Source of the DNA: Verrucomicrobiaceae bacterium
Lineage (GTDB): Bacteria > Verrucomicrobiota > Verrucomicrobiia > Verrucomicrobiales > Verrucomicrobiaceae
Direction of reading: 5' to 3'
NCBI GenBank assembly: GCA_027489965.1
Contig: JAIXZA010000013.1
Span: 1 to 64,000, forward strand
Length of the DNA stretch: 64,000 nucleotides
The notes under the pieces were generated by a model. The model was not told the DNA's origin, made no database searches, and saw nothing but the letters and a program-made list of their open reading frames with translations. Positions 1 through 7,942 of this stretch are shown piece after piece. Both the position numbers and the translations under genes were made by a program. How positions within the stretch are numbered: position 1 is the stretch's first letter; the number at the start of each line of letters is the position of its first letter.

Positions 1-1
1 C

Positions 2-244
2 AATCCCACCGGCTTTACCATGTGGATGGCGGGCGGTGGGATCAAAGGCGGACAGACCATCGGCAGCACCGATGATCTGGGCCTGCGTGCTGTGGATGAT
101 AAACTTCATGTCCACGACCTGCACGCCACCATCCTGCACCTCATGGGCATGGATCACACCAAGCTCGTGTATAAGTACAAAGGTCGTCCTGAACGCATCG
201 ACCAGAACGAGGGTAACCCCTACACGAAGATGCGCATGGTCTGA
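2..244 (+). CDS. DUF1501 domain-containing protein, C-terminal fragment
   Basis: The gene enters from the left edge, so only about 80 C-terminal residues are visible. The reading frame is open from base 2 and ends at a TGA. The piece holds GGGIKGG, GSTDDLGLRA, VHDLHATILHLMGMDH and a tail with RPERIDQNEG followed by PYTK. This is the usual ending of DUF1501 proteins, which are sulfatase-like secreted proteins common in Planctomycetes and Verrucomicrobia and often paired with a DUF1549/DUF1553 cytochrome-like protein. The partner and the Tat-type signal would lie outside the window. The substrate is unknown. The family assignment is strong; the function is inference. Confidence 0.85.
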   Translation, partial: NPTGFTMWMAGGGIKGGQTIGSTDDLGLRAVDDKLHVHDLHATILHLMGMDHTKLVYKYKGRPERIDQNEGNPYTKMRMV

Positions 245-322
245 TCTGAAACGAAGTGAAAACTTCTTCTTGGCATCTGGCCAAGTCTGAGTGTATGGAA
301 TGGGTTCGTAACCCAAGCATCT

Positions 323-412
323 GGAGAGGTGGTCGAGTGGTTTATGGCTTCAGTCTTGAAAACTGACGTGGTCGAAAGGCCACCGTGGGTTCGAATCCCA
401 CCCTCTCCACCA
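323..412 (+). tRNA. tRNA-Ser (anticodon UGA)
   Basis: A complete class II tRNA can be folded by eye. The acceptor stem GGAGAGG pairs with CCTCTCC at 402-408. The anticodon stem TCAGT/ACTGA encloses the loop CTTGAAA, giving anticodon TGA. A long variable arm (GTGGTCGAAAGGCCAC) follows, then the T arm GTGGG-TTCGAAT-CCCAC, and CCA is encoded at 410-412. The long variable arm and the anticodon both indicate serine. The discriminator base reads A rather than the more common G of serine tRNAs. It reads UCA and, by wobble, other UCN codons. Confidence 0.96.
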
Positions 413-480
413 TTCTTCGCTGACTTTAGGAAGCAAAGAATGCCCTCCGAAGCTCGAAGAGCGAAGGATGGGCTTTTACC

Positions 481-507
481 TTTTACCGCCCAGCTACGAA
501 TGGCACG
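481..507 (+). repeat. Left direct repeat flanking the GIY-YIG gene
   Basis: The segment beginning TTTTACCGCCCAGCTACGA recurs after the GIY-YIG gene at 806-832 with three differences in 27 bases. It lies between the tRNA-Ser gene and the GIY-YIG start codon. The pair may mark the limits of a small mobile or horizontally spread cassette; that is inference. Confidence 0.6.
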
Positions 508-533
508 CCCCGTGCTGAGTCCGTTTTTATCAA

Positions 534-797
534 ATGATGTATTACGTCTATTTGCTTCGAAGCACGGCTGAACCCAAAAGAACTTATGTCGGGTTTACGG
601 AAGATCTTCGGCAGAGGGTAAAGGATCACAATGAGGGTAAATCCACGCATACGGCAAAATACCGACCTTGGACTCTCGAGACCTATTTGGCTTTTTCAGA
701 CCGAAAGCAGGCGCTAGAATTTGAGCGTTACCTTAAAATAGGTTCTGGAATTGCATTCGCAAACAAACGCCTGCGCCCCAAAGTAAGTGAAGAATAG
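534..797 (+). CDS. Small GIY-YIG nuclease family protein
   Basis: This 87-residue protein (86 if the second of two tandem ATGs is used) consists of a single GIY-YIG domain. YYVYLLRS at the start and TYVGFTEDL about 15 residues later give the two conserved strands. The following R, with H and N in LRQRVKDHNEGK, match the family's catalytic helix, and an FERYLKIGSG-type segment holds the glutamate that normally binds the metal. Such stand-alone GIY-YIG proteins are short, usually of unknown role, and proposed to act in DNA repair or as selfish nucleases. The gene sits just after tRNA-Ser and is bracketed by near-identical 27-bp repeats, which suggests it arrived as a unit. The biological target is unknown. 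Confidence 0.85.
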   Translation: MMYYVYLLRSTAEPKRTYVGFTEDLRQRVKDHNEGKSTHTAKYRPWTLETYLAFSDRKQALEFERYLKIGSGIAFANKRLRPKVSEE

Positions 798-805
798 TCA
801 GGATT

Positions 806-832
806 TTTTACCGCCCAGCTTCGAGTGGCGCG
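806..832 (+). repeat. Right direct repeat flanking the GIY-YIG gene
   Basis: This is the second copy of the 27-bp repeat seen at 481-507 (TTTTACCGCCCAGCTTCGA onward). It abuts the stop codon of aroB on the opposite strand, so the aroB gene end may have been the edge of the inserted segment. Confidence 0.6.
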
Positions 833-835
833 TTA

Positions 836-1939
836 TCATGCTCCCCGAATCTCGGCGATGACTTCCCGTAAATGGTCTTCAGTGACTTCGTTACTGACAT
901 GGGCGCTACCCAGGGCACTGAGGAGAACGAAGCGGATTTTGCCGTGCTCGAATTTTTTGTCCATGCGGGCGATGCGCAGGAGTTCTTCGGTTTCAAAACT
1001 GGCGGATAGCTGAACGGGCAAATCAAAGCGGCGCAGGAGGTCGATGATGCGGTCGGCGTCTGTGGTGGTTAGCTTAGAAAGCTTGACGGAAAGCAGCGCG
1101 GCGGCGTGGAGGCCGAGCGAAATGGCTTCTCCATGCAGGAGGACTCCATAGCCTGCTGCGGCTTCAATGGCGTGACCGAGGGTGTGGCCAAAGTTGAGCA
1201 AGGCGCGGATGCCTAGGGTTTCATATTCGTCGGCCTCCACGACGGCGGCTTTGATGGCGATGTTCCAGCGGATGAGGTCGGCTAGGTCGCCGCTGCCCGA
1301 GGCGACTTGATCAATGAGGGGCAGCATGGAAGCATCTCGGATGCAGGCGTGTTTGATGATCTCGGCAAAACCTTCATTCCACTCGCGTTTGTGCAGGCTG
1401 GAAAGGGTGGCGATGTCGGCGATGACGTGGGCGGGTTGATGGAAGTTACCGACCATGTTTTTAGCGTCGGGCAGATTGACACCAGTTTTACCGCCGACGC
1501 TGCTGTCCACTTGAGAGAGCACTGTTGTAGGTACTTGGATGTAGGGGATGCCGCGTTGATAGATGCTGGCGCAAAAGCCGCCGAGATCGCCAATAACGCC
1601 GCCACCGAGAGCCACAGCGAAGCTTTTACGATCCAATCCTGCGCGTGCCATTTCGCTGAGAACCGTCTGACTGGAAAGCAAGGATTTGCTGGCTTCTCCA
1701 GCGGGCACGGTGATGAGGACGGGCTTTTTGCCTGCTGCTTTGAGACTTTCCAGAGCGGTCTCGGCATACAGAGGGCCGACATTGGAGTCCGTGATGACGG
1801 CGCAGGTGGAGCTTTTGGTTAGAATTTGATTGGCGATAGAGCCCAGATTTTGCAGCAATCCATGGCCTATATCCACGCGGTAGCTGCGAGTTCCTAGATT
1901 GACGGGGACGGTGTAAGCGGGCGTGATGAGGTCAGACAT
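836..1939 (-). CDS. aroB: 3-dehydroquinate synthase
   Basis: AroB converts DAHP to 3-dehydroquinate, the second step of the shikimate pathway, using NAD and a divalent metal in the cytosol. The 367-residue product has the usual length. Diagnostic blocks are the phosphate/NAD region PAGEASKSL, ALGGGVIGDLGGFCAS, QVPTTVLSQVDSSVGGKTG and the metal-ligand segments HGEAISLG and FGHTLGHAIEA. I chose the ATG at 1939 (protein begins MSDLITPAYTV) rather than an upstream ATG at 1999, because the extra 20 residues lie in miaA and do not resemble AroB. With this start the gene overlaps the 3' end of miaA by 46 bp, so the two are probably co-transcribed and translationally coupled. Nothing abnormal was seen. 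Confidence 0.97.
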   Translation of the reverse strand: MSDLITPAYTVPVNLGTRSYRVDIGHGLLQNLGSIANQILTKSSTCAVITDSNVGPLYAETALESLKAAGKKPVLITVPAGEASKSLLSSQTVLSEMARAGLDRKSFAVALGGGVIGDLGGFCASIYQRGIPYIQVPTTVLSQVDSSVGGKTGVNLPDAKNMVGNFHQPAHVIADIATLSSLHKREWNEGFAEIIKHACIRDASMLPLIDQVASGSGDLADLIRWNIAIKAAVVEADEYETLGIRALLNFGHTLGHAIEAAAGYGVLLHGEAISLGLHAAALLSVKLSKLTTTDADRIIDLLRRFDLPVQLSASFETEELLRIARMDKKFEHGKIRFVLLSALGSAHVSNEVTEDHLREVIAEIRGA

Positions 1940-2856
1940 GGAAAGAGATCGATGAGTTGGCTGGTGATGGATTCTGCCGCTGGGTTGGAATCGAGGCAAA
2001 TCGTTTGCAGCCAGCGTTCACGTTTGAACCAGGTGCTTTGACGTTTGGCATAGCGGCGGGTGGCCTGCTGCATGGCGCTGATGGCGTCTGGTAGGGAAAG
2101 TGTTCCAGCTAGGTGGGCCTGCATTTCTTTGAGGCCGATGGCTTTTTCAAAGGGGACTTCCGGCTGCCATACTGCGTCTGGTTGCCTGGAGCGGAGTGCG
2201 TTGTAAGCGCTGATTTCTGCCAACAGACCCGCGGCGATCATGTCATGCACGCGCTGATCGGTGCGGTCATACAGCGCCTCGCGCGGCCACTGAAGAAGCA
2301 CGCCTTGTCCTGCAGGTTCAGTTTCGGCAAAGTTCTGGCGCAAAGCAGACTGTGGCTGGCCCGTGAGTAAGCAGATTTCCAGCGCCCGCTGGACATAGCG
2401 TGGGTTGGATAAAGGGACGTTTTCGCTGGCTGCAGGGTCCAAGGCGAGGAGCTGGGTGACCATGGCGTCTAGCGTCAGGGCATTGAGTTCAGCCCGTAGC
2501 TGCGGATCTCCGCGTGGTAGGTCGGCGAGTCCGTGGGACAGAGCTTTGATGTAGAGCCCTGAGCCGCCGACGATGATGGGCCATTTGCCACGTGCGGCAA
2601 TGTCGGCAATCACAGGGAGCGCCAGCTCTCGGTAGCGCTGGGCATCGCAGTTTTCACTGGGTGGTAAAGCACTGTAAAGATGATGAGGCACTCGGGCGAG
2701 GTCCTCTGCGCATGGCTTGGCGGTCAGTAGATCCAGTCCGCTGTAGAGCTGAAAGGCATCTCCATTGACGATCTCACCGTCGATCTTCTCCGCCAGCGCG
2801 ATGGCGATGGCTGATTTGCCTGAGGCGGTGGGGCCTGTGATGAAGAAGGGCAGCAT
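1894..2856 (-). CDS. miaA: tRNA dimethylallyltransferase
   Basis: MiaA transfers the dimethylallyl group from DMAPP to N6 of A37 in tRNAs that read codons starting with U, which includes the tRNA-Ser(UGA) at 323-412. The 320-residue protein starts with the P-loop GPTASGKS. It continues with the DAFQLYSGLDLLTAKP region containing the catalytic aspartate and substrate-binding residues, IIVGGSGLYIKAL, and the C-terminal RRYAKRQSTWFKRE tRNA-binding segment. Length and motif order are normal. It is the first gene of a minus-strand pair with aroB and starts 66 bp from the divergent thioredoxin gene, so the promoters of both should lie in or near 2857-2922. Confidence 0.97.
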   Translation of the reverse strand: MLPFFITGPTASGKSAIAIALAEKIDGEIVNGDAFQLYSGLDLLTAKPCAEDLARVPHHLYSALPPSENCDAQRYRELALPVIADIAARGKWPIIVGGSGLYIKALSHGLADLPRGDPQLRAELNALTLDAMVTQLLALDPAASENVPLSNPRYVQRALEICLLTGQPQSALRQNFAETEPAGQGVLLQWPREALYDRTDQRVHDMIAAGLLAEISAYNALRSRQPDAVWQPEVPFEKAIGLKEMQAHLAGTLSLPDAISAMQQATRRYAKRQSTWFKRERWLQTICLDSNPAAESITSQLIDLFPCLTSSRPLTPSPSI

Positions 2857-2922
2857 GAGGTGATGAGAATATCTAGACTGAAGCTCGACAGGTTGCCAGT
2901 ACCGCGCACGTTCTCAACAGTC

Positions 2923-3840
2923 ATGAAACGAACCGCCCTTTTTCTCACAGTCTTTGCTCTGCTCCAAGTTACCGAGGCGCAGGAAGTCGCTAAGCCATCT
3001 CAAGAGATGATGCAGCGTCTCTTTAATCCCAACGCTACGAACGAAGAGCTGGTGGCCGCGACGAAGGAGGCCAGTAAGGCTGGGGTGCCGCGTCAGCAGA
3101 TCCTAGAGGCCAAGCTAATTTGGGGTTTGCGCAAACAGGATGCTGATTGGTTGATGAAAATTCTTCCAGAATTGAAGGTGCTGGCAGAGAATTTTGACCC
3201 GGCTCAATCGGCGGGCATCAAGTCAGCAGACGATATCCGTGCCTTTATCGAGTTTACCCAGGGTATGGTTGCTAAGGCGAAGAAGGATGAAGCTGGCTAC
3301 AAAAAACACATGCAGGAGGCCTTTTGGCTGAGTCCGAGCCAAGCGCCAGTGTTTGCGCAGGCCATCGAAACGGATCGCCGTGAGGCTAAGATGGCGACGA
3401 TGAAACTGGATCTGAAATTGGCACTGGTCACGTCTGGTGGCGAGGCCACGACACTGGCGGATCAGTTGGTGGGTAAAAAGGCTGTCTTGCTGGATTTCTG
3501 GGCTTCATGGTGCGGCCCATGCATGAAATTGATGCCTGAACTCAAAAAGAAAGCCGAGCATTTGAGCAAGCACGGCATCGTGGTGGCGGGTATGAACAAG
3601 GACGACGAAAAAGCAGAGTCCGTGGCAGAGAAGGTGCGCACGGAGCAGGACATCGAGTTTCCTTGGTTGATCGAGCCGATGGAGCGTCCGTTCAGCAAGC
3701 TGTTGGAGATCGACAGCATCCCGCGCATGATTCTCGTCGCCCCAGATGGGAAGGTGCTCTTCAATGGCCATCCCCAAGATCCAGGTCTCTGGACCGCTCT
3801 GCAAAAACTGGATCCTGCTATTAAGGCACCCGGGGCCTGA
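2923..3840 (+). CDS. Secreted TlpA-like thioredoxin-fold protein
   Basis: The 305-residue product starts with a signal peptide (MKRTALFLTVFALLQVTEAQ) and is expected in the periplasm or attached to the envelope. The first half, to about residue 160, is helical and lacks a recognised domain. The second half is a thioredoxin/TlpA domain with DFWASWCGPCMK (CGPC near residue 197) and a cis-proline-like SIPRMILV segment. Such proteins act as thiol-disulfide reductases or redox partners. I chose the ATG at 2923 because it begins directly with the signal peptide; an ATG at 2860 would add 21 residues lacking signal character. The substrate cannot be told from the sequence. Confidence 0.85.
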   Translation: MKRTALFLTVFALLQVTEAQEVAKPSQEMMQRLFNPNATNEELVAATKEASKAGVPRQQILEAKLIWGLRKQDADWLMKILPELKVLAENFDPAQSAGIKSADDIRAFIEFTQGMVAKAKKDEAGYKKHMQEAFWLSPSQAPVFAQAIETDRREAKMATMKLDLKLALVTSGGEATTLADQLVGKKAVLLDFWASWCGPCMKLMPELKKKAEHLSKHGIVVAGMNKDDEKAESVAEKVRTEQDIEFPWLIEPMERPFSKLLEIDSIPRMILVAPDGKVLFNGHPQDPGLWTALQKLDPAIKAPGA

Positions 3841-3846
3841 GTTCAC

Positions 3847-4770
3847 CTATTGATCGCTATGCGGCGTCGCTAAATCTACACGCTCTAAAAGACGCAGTTG
3901 ATGAATGCTCAGGCGCGCCGTGGGGTTTCCAGCTGCTAAAAAGACAACCAGTTGGTGCACATTTTGGGGTGGCTGAGAAGTTGGCCATTGGATTTGTATT
4001 CTGTGGCGCCCCGGCAACATCTGCCCACCTGCTCGGAGACGCGGCCCGTCTTTATGATTGAGATCGATGCGGACCCCTATTTCAACGGATTCTGCTGCTT
4101 CCAGTGTCCCATCCAATTCCAACCGGTCAAATCGAGTCCAGTCATGGTTTCGGGCATCTAAGTGCGCGCTAGCCGCAGTTTGACTGGTTCGTTCCAAAAT
4201 CATCTGGCCATGCTGGCTGCGCGGCTGAAAAGCGGGATTTAAGACTGGCTCAATAGTCCAAAAAAAGCCTCCTATTTTCTCATTGAAGTTTGTTAGGATT
4301 GGAAAGCATTTGTCTGCTTCTCTGTGAGCCATCATCACTTTGACGGTCCATCCTACGGGAGGTGCTAGAAGGCACGTCAGTGCCAGAGTGCGTAAAATTA
4401 AACGCCACCCCATTGGTTGGAGCAAGATGGCTAAACCCCAGAGGGTGCCGGCGACAATTCCGACCATGTCCCACATGAAGTCACCCATGTCTGCAGTCCG
4501 GTGAAACCAGGGTTGCACGAGTTCAATCATGGCGGCAAGGCCGATGGCAGAAAAGGCCGCCGCGAGGATGCTAATATACTTGGCTTTTTGAGAGTTGAAA
4601 AAGCCGATCAATGCAACACAACAAATTCCCATCAGTGGGCTGTGCATGCGGTTGAGGAGTTCCCCGCGCCAGCCTGAGGACCATCCTGTTGGCAGAGGTA
4701 ATAGTAGAGTCGAGGTAATCCCGACAAAAAGACAGGCCGCCATCAACGGGTGCTGGAATAGACGCTTCAA
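3847..4770 (-). CDS. VanZ-like membrane protein with a C-terminal extracytoplasmic domain
   Basis: The 307-residue protein has about four hydrophobic segments in its first 145 residues. They include the VanZ-type pattern ALIGFFNSQK, then MIELVQPWFHRTADMGDFMWDMVGIVAG, in which acidic residues and a glycine-rich helix are typical of the family. The last 150 residues are soluble (WTIEPVLNPAFQPR to the end), probably beta-rich, with segments such as WTRFDRLELDG and GVRIDLNHKDG that suggest a carbohydrate-binding-like sandwich. VanZ-like proteins occur in many polysaccharide loci without a defined reaction. The gene is divergent from nothing and converges with the thioredoxin gene, ending 6 bp from it, and follows the AlgD-like gene on the same strand, so a role in EPS formation is plausible. 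Confidence 0.75.
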   Translation of the reverse strand: MKRLFQHPLMAACLFVGITSTLLLPLPTGWSSGWRGELLNRMHSPLMGICCVALIGFFNSQKAKYISILAAAFSAIGLAAMIELVQPWFHRTADMGDFMWDMVGIVAGTLWGLAILLQPMGWRLILRTLALTCLLAPPVGWTVKVMMAHREADKCFPILTNFNEKIGGFFWTIEPVLNPAFQPRSQHGQMILERTSQTAASAHLDARNHDWTRFDRLELDGTLEAAESVEIGVRIDLNHKDGPRLRAGGQMLPGRHRIQIQWPTSQPPQNVHQLVVFLAAGNPTARLSIHQLRLLERVDLATPHSDQ

Positions 4771-4839
4771 GAAAGGCGTGAAACTAGAGAGTGCTTCAGG
4801 GTAACCGTGAGGGGCACGGCTTGTAAAATGGCGGAAGTT

Positions 4840-6141
4840 TTACCAGCAAATGCCCTCATACTGCCACGGCAGGGAACTCAGTTCTCTCCAGCCATTGACA
4901 TCGATCACGATCTGATCGGGTCGTGCCAACTTTTTCAGGGCTTCGAAAGCGACACATTTTTGGGAGACCACGATGACCTCACTGTCCTCCATCACATCCA
5001 TTAGGTCTTGCTTCAAAAGCTGTGCCAAATGCGGCATACGGGCTTGGATTTGCTGTTCGTTAGCACCGATCAGTCGGGAAAGATTGAGATGTGGATCATA
5101 AATACGCAGTTCATAACCTCGGCCGATGAGCGTCTCTGCCGCAGCAACAAGAGGACTGCCGCGCAAGTCGTCTGTGTTTGCTTTGAAGGCGAGTCCAAGA
5201 AAGCCAATACGACGCTTTTCCTTTTTTTCGATTAAGCTGACGAAGAGTTCTTGATGTGCGGCATTGGTAGTCGCGGTATTTTCCAGCAGTGGCAGGCTGA
5301 GATTCTGCTGACGAGCAAAAGACTTCAGCGCCGAGACATCCTTTGGCAGACAAGAACCACCAAAGGGGTTGCCTGGTTTCATGTAGTAACTGGAGATGTT
5401 AAGTCTCGTATCAGCGCACAGTACGTCCATGACTCGGGTGCCATCCTCGCCCAAATGCTTGCAGAGGCGACCAATCTCATTGGCAAAGCCCACTTTCAAG
5501 GCATGGAAGTAGTTGCAGGAATACTTGATCATTTCTGCGCCCTCCCAAGCTAAGATGGAAGGTTGACCACCCATGATTTCGGAGACTTCAGCATCTGCTG
5601 GTGCGCCACCATCGTGAGTGCCGATGACCACCAGAGAGGGATCACGGAAGTCCTTCACAGCCGTCCCTTCCCTTAGAAATTCTGGGCAATAATAGACACG
5701 CACCTGACCTGATGCCAAGAGGTCTGCCAGTAAGCTTGTGACCAAGGCGCGTGTGCTACCTGGCAGCATGGTGCTGCGATAGAGTAGGATATGGGTTTTC
5801 TTCGATTCTCGGATGGCCTCAACAATCTGAGCCGTGACCTTGCGGACAAACTCGAGATTGAGCGTGCCTGACGGTTGCGATGGCGTGCCCACACACACAA
5901 TGCTGACTTCCGTCTTCTCCACAGCTTGTCGGACGTCTAGGGTAGCACCCAGGCGATTGTTCGCAGTCGCCTTCATGAGAAGATCATCCACCTCGGGTTC
6001 GATAATCGGTGACTGGCCCCGGCCAAAAGCCTCTACCTTGGCCGCATGCATATCCACACCAATAAGACGGTGGCCTTTCTCTGCTAAACACGCGGAAGTA
6101 ACGGCGCCGACGTAGCCAAGGCCAAAAACTGAAATATTCAT
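4840..6141 (-). CDS. UDP-glucose/GDP-mannose dehydrogenase family protein (AlgD-like)
   Basis: This enzyme oxidises a nucleotide sugar twice with NAD to the uronic acid, giving an acidic EPS precursor in the cytosol. The 433-residue protein has the Rossmann start MNISVFGLGYVGAVTSACLA, the SPIIEPEVDDLL segment, GTPSQPSGTLNL, STMLPGST, CPEFLREGTAVKDF with conserved glutamates, and the catalytic cysteine at about residue 264 in NPFGGSCLPKD. The NISSYYMKPG stretch and the SPIIEP block resemble GDP-mannose 6-dehydrogenase (AlgD) more than UDP-glucose dehydrogenases, so GDP-mannuronate is the likelier product. A decayed second copy of its first codons and upstream region lies at 43897-44092. The flanking genes are EPS-related. 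Confidence 0.9.
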   Translation of the reverse strand: MNISVFGLGYVGAVTSACLAEKGHRLIGVDMHAAKVEAFGRGQSPIIEPEVDDLLMKATANNRLGATLDVRQAVEKTEVSIVCVGTPSQPSGTLNLEFVRKVTAQIVEAIRESKKTHILLYRSTMLPGSTRALVTSLLADLLASGQVRVYYCPEFLREGTAVKDFRDPSLVVIGTHDGGAPADAEVSEIMGGQPSILAWEGAEMIKYSCNYFHALKVGFANEIGRLCKHLGEDGTRVMDVLCADTRLNISSYYMKPGNPFGGSCLPKDVSALKSFARQQNLSLPLLENTATTNAAHQELFVSLIEKKEKRRIGFLGLAFKANTDDLRGSPLVAAAETLIGRGYELRIYDPHLNLSRLIGANEQQIQARMPHLAQLLKQDLMDVMEDSEVIVVSQKCVAFEALKKLARPDQIVIDVNGWRELSSLPWQYEGICW

Positions 6142-6221
6142 GAATGGGATTGTAAGAAGGGGTGAAGGATGTTTCTCATGCGGGAGTGTGTTGGAGTCAA
6201 TGATGCCACGAGAGTGCCTGA

Positions 6222-7817
6222 TTAATGGCTCGGATTGGCTGAATCCGTGGTCTTCCGCTGATACACGAGGAGCCTGCCTGTTTCTGCAGGCCGACGAGTG
6301 ATTGGCTGATCAATCTCAAGTTGCCAACGGCCAACGGCCGACTCCATCGCCTGCAGTAGAAGACGTTCATGCGGCGATTGTCGTTTTGGCGGCACCGAGA
6401 GATCCACAAAGACCCGTGACACCTGAACTTTGTCGAGATGCTCAAGCAACTCTCCTACTTGAGTGAATGCTTGTTTGTAATTCCGTCCCATCCAGTCGCT
6501 CGAGCCGAGTTCTTTGCTGCCTCTGTAAATGCGCAGCAGGGCAGGGGAGCGCTGCAGGCAGTGGAAGGTCGCTGCTGCAATAATGGCACCTTCTCCCCTA
6601 GGGTCGGAAGCAACCAGCCAGTTTCTTTTTGGGTCTCCGATCTTGGGCATTCCTGATTTTATAACAGCGGTCGTGAATCCTAGAACTTCCTTTTGCGGAA
6701 CGCCGTCACGAATTAGCGGAACACAAATAAAGACTGCTAGGAGCAAAGGTTTACCAATATGGGAAGTGCGGCTAGGCCAAGGAATGGCGTTCATTCCATA
6801 GGCGGCAATGATGACGACCACGGGAACGAGGGTGAGCATGTATCGAGTGCTTAGCCCAACTGGAACAAGTAAGAGTACGGCGATCACCCCAATTGCTATG
6901 CCTGTCAATGAGGCGGCTTCAAAGCTGAGGATCTTCTGTTTGTATCCTGCTTTGATTCCATAAATGAGACCCATGACGGTTAGTATGGTGAGAGGCCAGC
7001 CAAACAACTCTGGCATAGCTTTTAGGTGATAGGGGACCGCTTCCAGGAAATACTGTATCGGGGAAAGTTGTGTCATTCCCTCCTTGGAAATCTTGGTGGA
7101 ATAAAGCATCCAGGGTCCTGCTAATACTGCTACAGGCAGTGCCGCGCACCACCAAGATGGAGATAGCAACAGTCGCCATTGTCGGGCAAGGAGAGTGCTG
7201 AGTGGTGGCAGTAAGCATAGCCCGACACCTGATCCTTTGGTTAAAATGGCGCCTGCCGCCACGCATCCCCAGAGCAGCGATCGGCGCATAGAAGGTGCTC
7301 GGAGGAATCCTGCCCAAAGCAATGCCGCCCAAAGGCAAAAAACGGCAAAGAGAATGTCAGACATCACGTGTAGCGTCAATTTAAGTGCCACAGGTATTGC
7401 CATGGTGCTGAGTCCTGCGAGCAAGGCCAGTCCTGGGGACAACAAACGGCGGCCCATGAGATATGTAAGGGCGGATAATGAGGCTAGAAAAAACGCCTGA
7501 AGAACCAACAGAACACTGACTTCCGGCAGGGCCATCAAAAAGGGTGCCGCCAACACATAATACAGCGGCGGATAATGTCCCAGCGCCACTCGTGGGAAGT
7601 CCGCATAGTATGTTTTGGCGAACTGCATCGGCTGTTGGCCCAGTCCCTCTGTCACATAATCGCTCACCATTAGAGCGGTCACTGCATGTGCCGCCTCATC
7701 AGGGTCCCCTCCGAGGTCTGAAGAAAAACCTCCGCGTGCCATAATAAAGCCGCAACTGGCAACAAACCCCACGATGAAGATGAGAATGGCATGGAGAGTA
7801 TCGCTTCGTGCTGGCAT
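6222..7817 (-). CDS. Glycosyltransferase family 39-like integral membrane protein
   Basis: The 531-residue protein has roughly eleven hydrophobic segments in its first 370 residues, then a soluble region of about 150 residues. Near the N-terminus, after the first membrane segment, DLGGDPDEAAHAVTAL carries the acidic motif of the GT-C fold, and HYPPLYYVLAAPFL resembles the following loop of ArnT/PMT-type enzymes. Enzymes of this type move a sugar from a polyprenyl-phosphate donor to an acceptor at the outer face of the inner membrane. The acceptor is unknown. The gene lies 80 bp upstream of the AlgD-like gene on the same strand and is divergent from the acyltransferase gene, overlapping nothing if that gene starts at 7943. 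GT39-like is the best call; a specific function cannot be given. Confidence 0.75.
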   Translation of the reverse strand: MPARSDTLHAILIFIVGFVASCGFIMARGGFSSDLGGDPDEAAHAVTALMVSDYVTEGLGQQPMQFAKTYYADFPRVALGHYPPLYYVLAAPFLMALPEVSVLLVLQAFFLASLSALTYLMGRRLLSPGLALLAGLSTMAIPVALKLTLHVMSDILFAVFCLWAALLWAGFLRAPSMRRSLLWGCVAAGAILTKGSGVGLCLLPPLSTLLARQWRLLLSPSWWCAALPVAVLAGPWMLYSTKISKEGMTQLSPIQYFLEAVPYHLKAMPELFGWPLTILTVMGLIYGIKAGYKQKILSFEAASLTGIAIGVIAVLLLVPVGLSTRYMLTLVPVVVIIAAYGMNAIPWPSRTSHIGKPLLLAVFICVPLIRDGVPQKEVLGFTTAVIKSGMPKIGDPKRNWLVASDPRGEGAIIAAATFHCLQRSPALLRIYRGSKELGSSDWMGRNYKQAFTQVGELLEHLDKVQVSRVFVDLSVPPKRQSPHERLLLQAMESAVGRWQLEIDQPITRRPAETGRLLVYQRKTTDSANPSH

Positions 7818-7942
7818 GGGCTATTTTGTGCAAATCTGCATTCCACAGTTATTTACGGCCTTCACGCTTTATCAAGCTAAGAACACGTGAGTCTAATTTT
7901 GGAGAGAAATACTTTGCAGGCGCTGGACGAGTTCCCAAAAGG

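Noticed and set aside
329..571. Open frame of 80 codons on the plus strand
   Set aside because: It overlaps tRNA-Ser completely at its start; the translation is a read-through of tRNA sequence (PPWVRIPPSPP) and of the flanking repeat.
1307..1822. 171-codon open frame on the plus strand
   Set aside because: Antisense to aroB, whose motifs are all intact; the frame is a by-product of codon bias.
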